Below, piece after piece: positions 45,701-54,511 of a stretch of 64,000 nucleotides of DNA. The position numbers were made by a program, and so were the translations under genes. The DNA is from UBA7236 sp964638865. GTDB taxonomy: Bacteria; Bacteroidota; Bacteroidia; Chitinophagales; BACL12. How positions within the stretch are numbered: position 1 is the first letter of the stretch; each line of letters opens with the position of its first letter. The notes below the pieces were generated by a model that did no database searches, was not told the origin of the DNA, and saw only the letters and a program-made list of their open reading frames with translations. The DNA is taken from the NCBI GenBank assembly GCA_964638865.1, contig CAZXBG010000001.1, positions 32,619 through 96,618 of the forward strand, read 5' to 3'.

Positions 45701-47100
45701 GTTGTTTCCTTTTCCTTTATGGTATTAACTGTACTATTTATCTCCCCGGTCAAAATTATCGTTTTTATTTCATCTCCCGTCTTTAGATCTGAAACATTGC
45801 TAATTGATTTTCCATTGAACATTGTAATACTATAACCCCGTTGTAACACTTTCTCCGGACTCATATTTGTTATGTTTTTTTGAATATGTTCCATTTCCAG
45901 ATTATTATTTTTTAGGAATCCCGTTGAGGTACTTCTTATTCTTTCTGTTAAACTTTCAATATTCAATACAGAGGTTTTACAAAAAACAATTGCATCCTTT
46001 TGAATATCAGCAATAATTTTTAACAATGATGATCGTTCATTTTTAAACATAAACCCGGATTGCTGTACTATACTTTGTATTTGTTCTTTTATAATACTTT
46101 TATTGTAAAGGAGTTTATTTTCCACTACCGACCTGAACAATTGTGTATAGGATCTCAGTTTTATGTTTTGATCAGATAATAATTGTTGTGATTCATCAAT
46201 TATTATATCCTGTGCCTGTTGTACCGGAACTGCAAAATTATGAAATTTCTGCAAAAGGTATTCCGCTATCTTAGTTGGAGTTATTGCATTTTCGTAGGAG
46301 ATCATTTCAGATACCGTGAGATTTGTTGCATGCCCAATACCTGTAATAACCGGAAGTGGGAATAACGCAATTTCTTTTGCAAGTATATAATTATTATAAC
46401 AGGATAAACCCACATCACCACCACCGCCACGGATAATAGCAACTACGTCAAAATGTTGTTTCACCTTTTTAATGCTGGCCAACTGTCGGGTAATCGAAGG
46501 GATCGCTTTTTCACCTTGCAGTACAGAAGGAAACAGCATGTGAAAAAATGTGTAATTCCAATTATTGGATTCTATCACTTTAATAAAATCGGCATATCCT
46601 TTACTCGTTTCCACAGAAATAACTGCAATGCGTTTAGGCAACAATGGCAGACTCCTTTTTTTGTTTTGATCAAAAATTCCTTCCAGTTGCAATCGCTGAA
46701 TTGTTGCCTGTTTTTCCTTTTCCAAATCGCCCAAAGTATAACTTGCATCAATGTCTAAAATTCTAAGTGACAATCCGTGAACGGGATCAAAAGTAATATT
46801 GGCAAGAAATAATATTTTAATACCATCTTTTAAAGGTTCCTGCAAAATTTTTAAGAAGGCGTTATTTATTCTTACATAGTCGTCTTTCCACAATACAGAC
46901 CGAATTTGTGCCACCACTTTTTCGCCTTGTTTTTCAACCAGTTCGGGATAACAATGGCCGGAGTGGCGATACAAATTTAGTTTATTCATTTCCGCCTTTA
47001 CCCAAAAATCTGTTTTGTAGCGCTCAGCTAAGGTTTTTTGGATGCTTTTGGTAACCTCAAGCAGGGAGAAAATAGTTTTGTTATTGATGGTCTCTGACAT
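45697..47100 (-). CDS. xseA: Exodeoxyribonuclease VII large subunit
   Basis: XseA is the catalytic subunit of exonuclease VII in mismatch repair and DNA clean-up. In the 467-residue protein, residues about 1-100 form the OB domain (FWVKAEMNKLNLYRHSGHCY). The conserved catalytic region follows (IAVISVETSKGYADF, VVAIIRGGGGDVGLSCYNN, VITGIGHATNLTVSE). A long coiled helical segment (about 280-420) precedes the C-terminal QRGYSITMFNGK motif. It is the first gene of the xseAB operon. Confidence 0.94.
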   Translation of the reverse strand: MSETINNKTIFSLLEVTKSIQKTLAERYKTDFWVKAEMNKLNLYRHSGHCYPELVEKQGEKVVAQIRSVLWKDDYVRINNAFLKILQEPLKDGIKILFLANITFDPVHGLSLRILDIDASYTLGDLEKEKQATIQRLQLEGIFDQNKKRSLPLLPKRIAVISVETSKGYADFIKVIESNNWNYTFFHMLFPSVLQGEKAIPSITRQLASIKKVKQHFDVVAIIRGGGGDVGLSCYNNYILAKEIALFPLPVITGIGHATNLTVSEMISYENAITPTKIAEYLLQKFHNFAVPVQQAQDIIIDESQQLLSDQNIKLRSYTQLFRSVVENKLLYNKSIIKEQIQSIVQQSGFMFKNERSSLLKIIADIQKDAIVFCKTSVLNIESLTERIRSTSTGFLKNNNLEMEHIQKNITNMSPEKVLQRGYSITMFNGKSISNVSDLKTGDEIKTIILTGEINSTVNTIKEKETT

Positions 47101-47198
47101 TTGGATTTGTATTAACCTTAAAGGAAAATATTTTTGGGGGAATAAAAGTAGTTCTAAAATTTAATTAAACCCAACTTCATCAAATAATTACCCTAAAA

Positions 47199-47249
47199 TG
47201 CAACTCCGACCCTATCATCTCGATTCGTTTCAACCGGAGTTGTATTTTA
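47199..47249 (-). terminator. Possible hairpin terminator after birA
   Basis: CAACTCCG (47201-47208) pairs with CGGAGTTG (47235-47242) across a 26-nt loop, with TTTTA-type tails on both sides. The large loop makes it uncertain. It lies between birA and xseA, both on the minus strand. Confidence 0.4.
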
Positions 47250-47278
47250 GTTATATTATTATAAATATCAACCTGTTT

Positions 47279-48085
47279 TCAGGTAAATAAAAATTTTATT
47301 TCTTTCACTTCATATTCACGTCTTTCACCATCGCCTTCCAGGTTTAATAATCCATCCTCACCTACTCCAATTATTTTTCCGGAAATTTTATTTCCATCCA
47401 CCATAAAAATTCTATCCTCCCTAAAACCGAATAAATATTTATGATATAATTGATTAATTTCCTTAAATTTTAATCCCCGCAGCATAAAATAATATTTTTC
47501 AAGCATGCTGCACAAAATTGCAAGAGTTTCAGAAATATCTATTGTAATCCCACTAATTTCTCCTAATGAAATTGCACGCAGTTTTTTATCCGATTTGAAT
47601 TCCTGATTCACATTTATCCCGATCCCAACGACACTATTTTCGATGCCATTTGCCCTAAATGTATTTTCCATCAAAATACCGGCAATCTTTCTATCACCCA
47701 CCAAAATGTCATTCGGCCATTTAATTGAAGTAATTTGTTTCTGATTGGGTTGCATTTGCAAACAATGGTCCACACAATCTCTTACCGCGAGCGCAACAGC
47801 TTTATTGAAGTAGAATATTTGTTTAGGATCGAGAAAAGTGGGTACGAACAAAAAACTCGCAGTGATGTTTTTTCCAGCCTCGCCTTTCCAGGAAGCACCG
47901 AGTTGACCTTTACCGGCAAATTGTTCATCTGCAAATACCAATAATCCTTCATTAGGGCGTTTATCTCCGGTTAATAGATTTTTGAGATAGGTATTCGTGC
48001 TGTTAATACGGTCGAGGTGTATCAGCTCCTTTCCGAGAAAAACCGTATTTTCAAGTGCCTGCAAAAGAATTCGTAACTTTGCCAT
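47279..48085 (-). CDS. birA: Biotin-[acetyl-CoA-carboxylase] ligase
   Basis: BirA activates biotin as biotinyl-AMP and attaches it to carrier lysines. The 268-residue protein is the catalytic-only type without an N-terminal helix-turn-helix, so no repressor role is expected. Motifs include LDRINSTNTYLK, ADEQFAGKGQLGASWKG (biotin/AMP loop), IKWPNDILVGDRKIAGILME and VVGIGINVNQ. A plausible substrate, the biotin carrier protein at 58.8-59.3 kb, is in this window. It is divergent from rsfS. Confidence 0.93.
   Translation of the reverse strand: MAKLRILLQALENTVFLGKELIHLDRINSTNTYLKNLLTGDKRPNEGLLVFADEQFAGKGQLGASWKGEAGKNITASFLFVPTFLDPKQIFYFNKAVALAVRDCVDHCLQMQPNQKQITSIKWPNDILVGDRKIAGILMENTFRANGIENSVVGIGINVNQEFKSDKKLRAISLGEISGITIDISETLAILCSMLEKYYFMLRGLKFKEINQLYHKYLFGFREDRIFMVDGNKISGKIIGVGEDGLLNLEGDGERREYEVKEIKFLFT
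48074..48081 (+). promoter_or_regulatory. rsfS-ftsH -7 box
   Basis: TAACTTTG is a perfect TAnnTTTG inside the 5' end of birA. It reads toward rsfS, giving a leader of about 15 nt before the GTG at 48100. No well-spaced -33 TTG is visible. Confidence 0.5.
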
Positions 48086-48099
48086 TCATTACAAAGTAA

Positions 48100-48474
48100 G
48101 TGAGAAAAAAAACAAAGAAATTAGAGGAGGCACAATATTCGTTGACCGATAGCGTCATTGAAAGTATTCAGGATAAAAAGGGTGAAAATATCGTTCATCT
48201 TGATCTTAGCAGCCTAAATGATGCTGCAACTGATCATTTTATCATTTGCCACGCGGATTCAACAACGCAAGTTAGAGCTATAGCAAACCATATTGTAGAA
48301 AATGTGTTTGAGCTTACAGGCATGAAACCTTTAGGTAAAGAAGGTTTTGAAAATTGTGAATGGGTATTAGTGGATTATATGAATGTTGTTGTTCATGTTT
48401 TTTACCGCGAAACCCGTAATTTTTATCAGTTGGAAGAGCTTTGGCACGATGCACAAGTTAAAAAAGTAAGTTAA
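48100..48474 (+). CDS. rsfS: Ribosomal silencing factor RsfS
   Basis: RsfS binds L14 and blocks subunit joining in starvation. The 124-residue protein has the family core DLSSLNDAATDHFIICHADS and WVLVDYMNVVVHVFYRETRN. GTG at 48100 is the only start compatible with the promoter. The sequence begins with a basic stretch (RKKTKKLEE). It is followed after 18 nt by ftsH, an order conserved in many Bacteroidota. Confidence 0.92.
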   Translation: MRKKTKKLEEAQYSLTDSVIESIQDKKGENIVHLDLSSLNDAATDHFIICHADSTTQVRAIANHIVENVFELTGMKPLGKEGFENCEWVLVDYMNVVVHVFYRETRNFYQLEELWHDAQVKKVS

Positions 48475-48492
48475 AAGAGCATAAAAATTTCG

Positions 48493-50526
48493 ATGAGTAC
48501 AGAACAAAACAACCAAAACAGGAACAAACAGAATCCTCAAAAGAAGTTCAATTTCTATTGGATCTACGCAGTAATTGCTGCAATATTAATTGCTTTCATG
48601 TATTTTCCGTTTGAGGGAAACCCGGTGGAGTTAAAGGACATTAAAAAGTTCAATACGGAAATGTTGCAGAAAGGCGATGTAAACCGCATTGTTATCGTGA
48701 ATAACGACTATGCCGAGATCTACATCAAGGCAGACCGGCTCACATCCGAACCTTATAAAAAGGACAAGGTTCCGGAAAAAGGGGCGCAATATAAATACAA
48801 GGTGACTACACCTGACGCCTTTATCAATCAATTAAACGAATGGCAGGCGAGTTGGACGGAAGAAAATAAGCTTCAACCTGAAAGCGAAGAGCGCACTAAT
48901 GTGCTTATGAGTCTTTTGAGTTGGATATTGCCTTTTGTGCTGATTTTGGGTATATGGATATTTATTATGCGCAGAGTTACCGGTGGCGGTGGCATGGGTG
49001 GAGGCGGACAGATATTCAATATTGGGAAGTCGAAGGCGAATCTCTACGATAAAGACACCAAGGTAAATGTGACATTTAACGATGTTGCGGGATTGGATGA
49101 GGCAAAAGAAGAAGTAATGGAAGTGGTGGATTTTCTCAAAAATCCTAAAAAATATACCGCATTGGGTGGTAAAATTCCGAAAGGGGTGCTTTTGGTTGGT
49201 AGTCCGGGAACGGGCAAAACTTTATTAGCTAAAGCTATGGCGGGTGAAGCACAGGTGCCGTTTTTCAGTATTTCCGGTTCCGATTTCGTGGAAATGTTTG
49301 TGGGAGTAGGTGCCAGCCGTGTGCGTGACCTCTTCAAGCAGGCTCGTGAAAAGGCGCCTTGTATCATTTTTATTGATGAAATTGACGCAATAGGACGCGC
49401 CAGAGGCAAAAATATGATTCAGAGCAATGATGAGCGCGAGAACACGCTCAATCAATTGTTGGTGGAAATGGATGGCTTTGGAACCGACAAGGGCGTAATT
49501 ATTCTCGCCGCCACGAACCGTCCCGATGTTTTGGACCCTGCTTTGTTGCGTCCGGGCCGTTTTGACAGGCAAATCTCTATCGACAAACCGGATCTTGCCG
49601 GCCGTGAACAGATATTTAAGGTGCATTTAAAACCTATTAAGGTTTCTCCGGAAGTAGATCCGCATAAACTTGCTTTACAAACTCCTGGTTTTGCCGGGGC
49701 AGATATTGCAAACGTTTGTAATGAAGCTGCTTTAATTGCTGCCAGAAGAGGAAAGAAATTTGTGGAGATGCAGGACTTTAATGATGCTGTTGACAGAGTA
49801 ATTGGTGGATTAGAAAAGAAAAATAAACTGATCTCTCCAGATGAGAAAAAAATAGTTGCTTATCACGAAGCCGGCCATGCAATTTGTGGATGGTATTTGG
49901 AGCACGCTGATCCATTAGTGAAGGTAAGTATAGTTCCGCGTGGAATTGCAGCTTTGGGATATGCGCAATATTTACCGAAGGAACAGTATCTGTATACCAA
50001 AGAGCAGCTTATCGATATGATGTGTATGACCTTGGGCGGAAGAGCTGCGGAAGATATTATTTTTGGGAAGATAAGCACAGGCGCTCAAAACGATCTGGAA
50101 CGGATCACCAAAATGAGTTATGCCATGGTTACCATTTATGGTATGAACGAGGTGATCGGAAATATTTCTTACAATGATCAGAGTCAGGATTACCGTTTTG
50201 CAAAACCATATTCAGAACAAACTGCAACGGTTATTGATGAAGAAGTGCGCAAATTAATTGCTGCTGCTTATATCAGAACAAAGGAATTGTTATCTTCTAA
50301 AAAGGTACAGTTAGAAATAATTGCCAAAGAATTATTGGATAAGGAAATTATCTTCAAAGCGGATATGGACAGACTTATCGGTCAGCGTCCTTTTGATGAA
50401 AAACATCATGAAGCGATTGTATTGGAGGAAAAAGAAACGATAGTAATTTCAGAAAATGGAGCAGATCACGTGGTTTCTGAAGTAGAAAAGTTAAAGCCGG
50501 AGGATACGGAAGTTAAACCTTTTTGA
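48493..50526 (+). CDS. ftsH: ATP-dependent zinc metalloprotease FtsH
   Basis: FtsH is the membrane-anchored AAA+ protease for membrane and regulatory proteins such as LpxC. The 677-residue protein has membrane segments near 20-38 and 138-158 around the periplasmic domain. GSPGTGKT (Walker A) is at 236-243, followed by [11 protein letters not shown] (Walker B) and the SRH region. The zinc site HEAGH is at 458-462, with the Asp ligand in GAQNDLERI near 534. The TM2-AAA linker holds a Gly-rich run (GGGGMGGGG). It is co-transcribed with rsfS. Confidence 0.96.
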   Translation: MSTEQNNQNRNKQNPQKKFNFYWIYAVIAAILIAFMYFPFEGNPVELKDIKKFNTEMLQKGDVNRIVIVNNDYAEIYIKADRLTSEPYKKDKVPEKGAQYKYKVTTPDAFINQLNEWQASWTEENKLQPESEERTNVLMSLLSWILPFVLILGIWIFIMRRVTGGGGMGGGGQIFNIGKSKANLYDKDTKVNVTFNDVAGLDEAKEEVMEVVDFLKNPKKYTALGGKIPKGVLLVGSPGTGKTLLAKAMAGEAQVPFFSISGSDFVEMFVGVGASRVRDLFKQAREKAPCIIFIDEIDAIGRARGKNMIQSNDERENTLNQLLVEMDGFGTDKGVIILAATNRPDVLDPALLRPGRFDRQISIDKPDLAGREQIFKVHLKPIKVSPEVDPHKLALQTPGFAGADIANVCNEAALIAARRGKKFVEMQDFNDAVDRVIGGLEKKNKLISPDEKKIVAYHEAGHAICGWYLEHADPLVKVSIVPRGIAALGYAQYLPKEQYLYTKEQLIDMMCMTLGGRAAEDIIFGKISTGAQNDLERITKMSYAMVTIYGMNEVIGNISYNDQSQDYRFAKPYSEQTATVIDEEVRKLIAAAYIRTKELLSSKKVQLEIIAKELLDKEIIFKADMDRLIGQRPFDEKHHEAIVLEEKETIVISENGADHVVSEVEKLKPEDTEVKPF

Positions 50527-50564
50527 AATAAGATTTAACAACTCAAAGCGGGATTAAAAAATTT

Positions 50565-50602
50565 ACAAACCGTGGCAGGAATAGCCGCGGTTTGGTGTTT
50601 TA
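50565..50602 (+). terminator. ftsH terminator
   Basis: AAACCGTGGC pairs with GCCGCGGTTT (one G-T wobble) around a 7-nt loop, followed by GGTGTTTTAAT. It sits 40 nt after the ftsH stop. Confidence 0.75.
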
Positions 50603-50928
50603 ATAGGATAATTGTGCGGAGAGTTAGTGCAAACATCATGGCAATTGATCCTAAAGTCAGGTGTATTTACTCATTAGCATATTGAAAGGAGGATATCTCT
50701 GATAAATACAAAGAATTAAAGTGTTTATAACATCATACATTATTCTTGATAAATTATAGAAATTTGAGCTTTCAATCGTTAATGACCTAGCAAAATTTTG
50801 TGTAGCGTTTATTTTGATAGTGCTGGTTTTAGGAATTACTTGTTTTTATTTTAATTTTGATTGGATCACAAAACGGAATTTTAACCAATACCGGCATAAT
50901 AAATATTGGTAAAAAAATAAAAAAAGAT
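50603..50928 (+). other. Gene-free leader region before the LUD gene
   Basis: No supported ORF. An AAAGGAGG at about 50684-50691 resembles a Shine-Dalgarno sequence but no start codon follows. A longer in-frame start for the LUD gene at 50857 is possible but adds an unconserved Lys/Ile-rich stretch. Confidence 0.45.
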
Positions 50929-51579
50929 ATGGCAAAAATATTATCCGCCAAAGAAAAAATACTAAGCAATGTGCGCAGTGCACTGCTGCATCAAACAAAA
51001 CAACCTTATGCAAATCTGGAAACCAACGATTCGTTTTATGCAATAGAGAACGAAGCACTCGAAATTATTTTTGCGGAAGCCTTTACTGCGGTTTCGGGGC
51101 AATTTGTGTTTTGTGAAAATGAAAAGGAATGTGTTGATACTTTAAAAGAACTCGTAACACAAAAAGCCTGGGCGCATATTGTTTGCCCTGAAAAACAATT
51201 ACACGAATTATTCGACCGCAATCAATTTATTCAATACGAAAGTAACGCTTCCGTATTGGAAGCGGATGCGGGTATCATGTTATGTGAGGCATTAATTGCA
51301 AGAACGGGATCCATATTAATTTCCAGTCGCCAGCAAAGCGGAAGAACCTTACCTATTTTTCCGGAAGCAAATATTGTAATTGCATCTACCAAACAATTGG
51401 TATTGGATATTCACGAAGGGTTTGCTGTGATCAGAAAAAAATATGACGGCAATTTCCCCTCTATGGTGAATTTGAATACAGGCCCGAGTCGCACGGCAGA
51501 TATAGAAAAAACATTAGTATTAGGCGCACACGGACCAAAAGAAGTATATGTTTTTTTAATTGATAACTGGCCCGTATAA
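50929..51579 (+). CDS. LUD-domain protein, LutC/YkgG-like
   Basis: The 216-residue protein is of the LutC/YkgG family linked to L-lactate oxidation. The start MAKILSAKEKILSNVRSALL is chosen because it matches the family N-terminus. The signature NLNTGPSRTADIEKTLVLGAHGPKEV is intact, as is EALIARTGSILIS. LutA and LutB are not adjacent. In Bacteroidota this gene commonly follows rsfS-ftsH without lut partners, so the role in this context is uncertain. Confidence 0.85.
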   Translation: MAKILSAKEKILSNVRSALLHQTKQPYANLETNDSFYAIENEALEIIFAEAFTAVSGQFVFCENEKECVDTLKELVTQKAWAHIVCPEKQLHELFDRNQFIQYESNASVLEADAGIMLCEALIARTGSILISSRQQSGRTLPIFPEANIVIASTKQLVLDIHEGFAVIRKKYDGNFPSMVNLNTGPSRTADIEKTLVLGAHGPKEVYVFLIDNWPV

Positions 51580-51586
51580 TCAGTGG

Positions 51587-52330
51587 ATGGAAAAAACAAA
51601 AATTTATTTCGCTTCCGATTTTCATCTCGGCATTCCGGATCACGCTTCCAGTCTTGAAAGAGAAAAAAAAATAGTGCGTTGGCTGGATGAAATTAAATCA
51701 GATGCCAAACAAATTTTTTTAATCGGTGATCTTTTTGATTTTTGGTTTGAATATAAACATGTAGTTCCTCGCGGTTATGTGCGACTCTTAGGAAAACTTG
51801 CAGAATTAAAAGACAGTGGAATTGATGTGCAGATATTTACAGGTAATCACGACCTTTGGATGTTCGGATATTTTGAACAGGAATTAAAAATTCCGGTTCA
51901 CCAAAAACCCATTCAAATTGAGGCAAATGGTAAAAAATTTTATATCGGTCATGGCGATGGAATTGGCCCTGGAGATAAGGGTTTTAAATTCATGAAAAAA
52001 GTGTTTAAAAGCAGGCTGGCACAGGTTTTATTCGGCATGTTACATCCTTTTATTGCATTTAAAATTGCGCGCTATTTTTCCTATAACAGCAGAATGTTAA
52101 ACGTGGAGCGCAAGTTTTTAGGAGAAGATAAAGAGTGGCAAATACTGTATGCAAAGGATATACTTAAAAAGGAACATTTTGATTATTTTTTATTCGGTCA
52201 CCGACATATTGCAATTCAAATACCAATTGGGGAAAATACATCGTTCATTAATTTAGGCGATTGGATTACTTTCAATTCATACGCAGAATTTGATGGCAAT
52301 AATTGTATATTAAAATATTATGAGAAATAG
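51587..52330 (+). CDS. lpxH: UDP-2,3-diacylglucosamine diphosphatase
   Basis: LpxH cleaves UDP-2,3-diacylglucosamine to lipid X in lipid A synthesis. The 247-residue calcineurin-like phosphoesterase shows the metal motifs SDFHLG (residues about 10-15), GDLFDFWFE, GNHDLWMFG, GHGDG and GHRH. The start at 51587 is preferred over 51560 because it begins just before the first strand. It follows the LUD gene by 7 nt and overlaps the next gene by 11 nt. FtsH upstream is a regulator of lipid A synthesis in other bacteria. Confidence 0.88.
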   Translation: MEKTKIYFASDFHLGIPDHASSLEREKKIVRWLDEIKSDAKQIFLIGDLFDFWFEYKHVVPRGYVRLLGKLAELKDSGIDVQIFTGNHDLWMFGYFEQELKIPVHQKPIQIEANGKKFYIGHGDGIGPGDKGFKFMKKVFKSRLAQVLFGMLHPFIAFKIARYFSYNSRMLNVERKFLGEDKEWQILYAKDILKKEHFDYFLFGHRHIAIQIPIGENTSFINLGDWITFNSYAEFDGNNCILKYYEK

Positions 52331-53123
52331 TATTTTCATATTTCTTCTCAGCCTTTCTCTAAATAGTTTTGGGGAAGATTCGTTGATTTTAAAAATAAAC
52401 GTTACCAGTTCTTTTTTAACCACTGATCATTTATTTAATGTTTATTATATCAACGAAAAACAGGAAATTATTCAGTATAATTATGTTGATTCTACACAAA
52501 GAAGTTACAGCAATAAACAATTTGGAAAACCAACCTTAATTGATGCCTCCAATGCTTTAAAAGTGATGATCTTTTATGCCGATTACAATATTGTGGTATT
52601 ATTAGATAATAATTTAGCAGAATTATCTGTAATTAAATTGAGCAACAATATCAATAATAATAATTATCAACCTACTGCTATATGCAAAGAAAGTGAAAGT
52701 GATTTTATCTGGATGTACGACGATCTGCGCAGAAAATTAATAAAGTTGGACGAAAGTGGAAACTCGGATGCAGAAAGTGAAGCCTTTGATCAATTATTCA
52801 ATTTTTCCATTCAGGAACCTAAATTATTTAGTGTAAACAATAAACTGTATTTATATACTACAACTCAAGGACTTCTGGTTTTTGATAATTATGCAAATTA
52901 TATTTATACAATAAGTGAAATCCCAAAAACTCCCGATCAGGTAAACGAACGTTTTTATTTATGTACTTTAGAGAATGAAATTTCACTTTATATTTTTCAA
53001 TCACAATTTGAATTATTACTTCCCTTACCTGAAATAAATAGTCTGCAAACAAATCTTGTTGGCGATAAAATCTTTTTAAGAAGTCCTGATCACATCACAA
53101 TTTATCAGGTAATCAATCGTTAG
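52320..53123 (+). CDS. Secreted propeller-like protein of unknown function
   Basis: The 267-residue protein has a short signal peptide (IFIFLLSLSLNSFGED) and regular strand repeats reminiscent of a beta-propeller (ADYNIVVLLDNNLAELSVI, DDLRRKLIKLDESGN, TQGLLVFDNYANYIYTI). It has no sorting domain and no lipobox. Its 11-nt overlap with lpxH indicates co-translation. Similar small proteins occur next to lpxH/prfA in related genomes as far as I recall, but I cannot name a family. Confidence 0.6.
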   Translation: MRNSIFIFLLSLSLNSFGEDSLILKINVTSSFLTTDHLFNVYYINEKQEIIQYNYVDSTQRSYSNKQFGKPTLIDASNALKVMIFYADYNIVVLLDNNLAELSVIKLSNNINNNNYQPTAICKESESDFIWMYDDLRRKLIKLDESGNSDAESEAFDQLFNFSIQEPKLFSVNNKLYLYTTTQGLLVFDNYANYIYTISEIPKTPDQVNERFYLCTLENEISLYIFQSQFELLLPLPEINSLQTNLVGDKIFLRSPDHITIYQVINR

Positions 53124-53135
53124 CGCGGCATTAAT

Positions 53136-53143
53136 TACCTTTG
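53136..53143 (+). promoter_or_regulatory. prfA -7 box
   Basis: TACCTTTG, followed by CAACG, lies 31 nt before the prfA ATG. It is a perfect match to the -7 consensus; a -33 TTG is not evident. Confidence 0.5.
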
Positions 53144-53174
53144 CAACGTTAAGTACATCACCCAAAAATAATTC

Positions 53175-54251
53175 ATGGATCTGATATCAAAATTAGAAGC
53201 AATTAAAGAACGTTGGCTGCACATTCAGGAGCAGTTGAGCGATCCTGAAATTATGAGTGATATGAAACGCTATAAATCCCTCAACAAAGATTATCGAGAT
53301 ATGGATCCGGTTGTGGAGGCTTTGGCGGAATATAAAATAGTGTTGGGAAATCTTCAGGACAGCCGACAGATACTGAATACAGCAAAGGAGGATGAGTTGC
53401 GGGAGATGGCGAAGGTCGAATTGTTATCCCTGGAGGAAAGAAAAGACACACTGGAAGAAGAAATTAAACAATTGTTGATACCGCAGGATCCTGAGGATGA
53501 AAAAAATGCAATTATTGAAATTAGAGCCGGCACGGGTGGTGATGAAGCAGCAATATTTGCCGGTGATCTCGCAGAAATGTACACCCGATTTATTGCAAAA
53601 CAAGGATGGAAACTGGAGGTGATGAACGAAAATCAGACGGAAAAAGGTGGATATAAAGAGATCGTTTTTGAGGTGACTGGAGAAAATGTGTATGGAAAAT
53701 TGAAGTATGAAAGCGGAGTTCACCGTGTGCAGCGCGTTCCGGAAACAGAATCGCAGGGAAGAGTGCATACCAGTGCTGCAACAGTTGCAGTTTTACCCGA
53801 AGCCGATGAATTTGATATAGAAATAAACCCGGGAGATGTGAAAGTTGATGTTTTCAGAGCAAGCGGAGCAGGCGGACAACACGTTAACAAAACGGAAAGT
53901 GCGGTGCGCATGACGCATCTACCTACCGGAATTATTGCCGAATGTCAGGATGAACGCTCCCAAATAAAAAACAGGGCCAAAGCGATGAAGGTTTTGCGCA
54001 CACGTGTCTATGAAAAATTTTATGCCGAACACATGGCTAAAATTTCCAAAGCCAGAAAAACCCTAGTGTCCACCGGCGACCGTTCAGCAAAGATCAGAAC
54101 CTATAATTTTCCCCAAAGTCGCGTAACAGACCACCGGATAAATCTTACGATGTACAATCTTCCGGATGTGATGAATGGCAATATTGATGAAATATTGGAT
54201 GCGCTGCAGGTGGCGGAAAATGCGGAGAAGATGAGGGAAGGAAGTAGTTAA
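53175..54251 (+). CDS. prfA: Peptide chain release factor 1
   Basis: RF1 terminates translation at UAA and UAG. The 358-residue protein has the recognition PxT motif in [17 protein letters not shown] and the catalytic GGQ at residues 233-235 in [17 protein letters not shown]. Its presence and the normal use of TGA stops elsewhere indicate the standard code. The TAA stop (54249-54251) is fused to the first unit of a tandem 8-mer array that runs into the assembly gap. Confidence 0.97.
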   Translation: MDLISKLEAIKERWLHIQEQLSDPEIMSDMKRYKSLNKDYRDMDPVVEALAEYKIVLGNLQDSRQILNTAKEDELREMAKVELLSLEERKDTLEEEIKQLLIPQDPEDEKNAIIEIRAGTGGDEAAIFAGDLAEMYTRFIAKQGWKLEVMNENQTEKGGYKEIVFEVTGENVYGKLKYESGVHRVQRVPETESQGRVHTSAATVAVLPEADEFDIEINPGDVKVDVFRASGAGGQHVNKTESAVRMTHLPTGIIAECQDERSQIKNRAKAMKVLRTRVYEKFYAEHMAKISKARKTLVSTGDRSAKIRTYNFPQSRVTDHRINLTMYNLPDVMNGNIDEILDALQVAENAEKMREGSS

Positions 54252-54303
54252 TGTACCAATGTAAAAATGTACCAATGTAAAAATGTACCAATGTACCAAT
54301 GTA
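54250..54303 (+). repeat. Octamer tandem array AATGTAYY running into the gap
   Basis: Units of exactly 8 bp, AATGTACC and AATGTAAA in alternation then AATGTACC twice, fill 54250-54303. The first unit uses the last two bases of the prfA TAA. The array is cut by the N run, so its full length and the sequence beyond are unknown. Confidence 0.92.
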
Positions 54304-54403
54304 NNNNNNNNNNNNNNNNNNNNNNNNNNNNNNNNNNNNNNNNNNNNNNNNNNNNNNNNNNNNNNNNNNNNNNNNNNNNNNNNNNNNNNNNNNNNNNNNN
54401 NNN
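54304..54403. other. Assembly gap of exactly 100 N
   Basis: A run of 100 N is the conventional scaffold gap of unknown size. It interrupts the octamer array after prfA. The right flank (54404-54500) contains another word-like run, CTCAATT CTCAAAT CTCCC, at about 54479-54497. The missing sequence may be a repeat-bounded cassette. Confidence 0.9.
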
Positions 54404-54499
54404 TGAGATGGAGGGTTCAATTTCAGGTGTAAATTCAGGATTATTTGTTCTCACCACTGACGGTTCGCCACTCACCCTGCTCAATTCTCAAATCTCCCT

Positions 54500-54507
54500 T
54501 ACCTTTA
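54500..54507 (+). promoter_or_regulatory. ugd -7 box with leaderless spacing
   Basis: TACCTTTA, then CCAG, then the ugd ATG at 54512: the 4-nt geometry seen at purD, tetR and glcD, with one mismatch in the box. Confidence 0.45.
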
Positions 54508-54511
54508 CCAG

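Noticed and set aside
50684..50691. Shine-Dalgarno sequence AAAGGAGG indicating a hidden gene
   Set aside because: No start codon at proper distance and stops in all frames shortly after. Shine-Dalgarno use is rare in this phylum.
50857..50928. N-terminal extension of the LUD protein
   Set aside because: The extra 24 residues are Lys/Ile/Asn-rich and unlike the family; the MAKILSAKEKIL start matches it.
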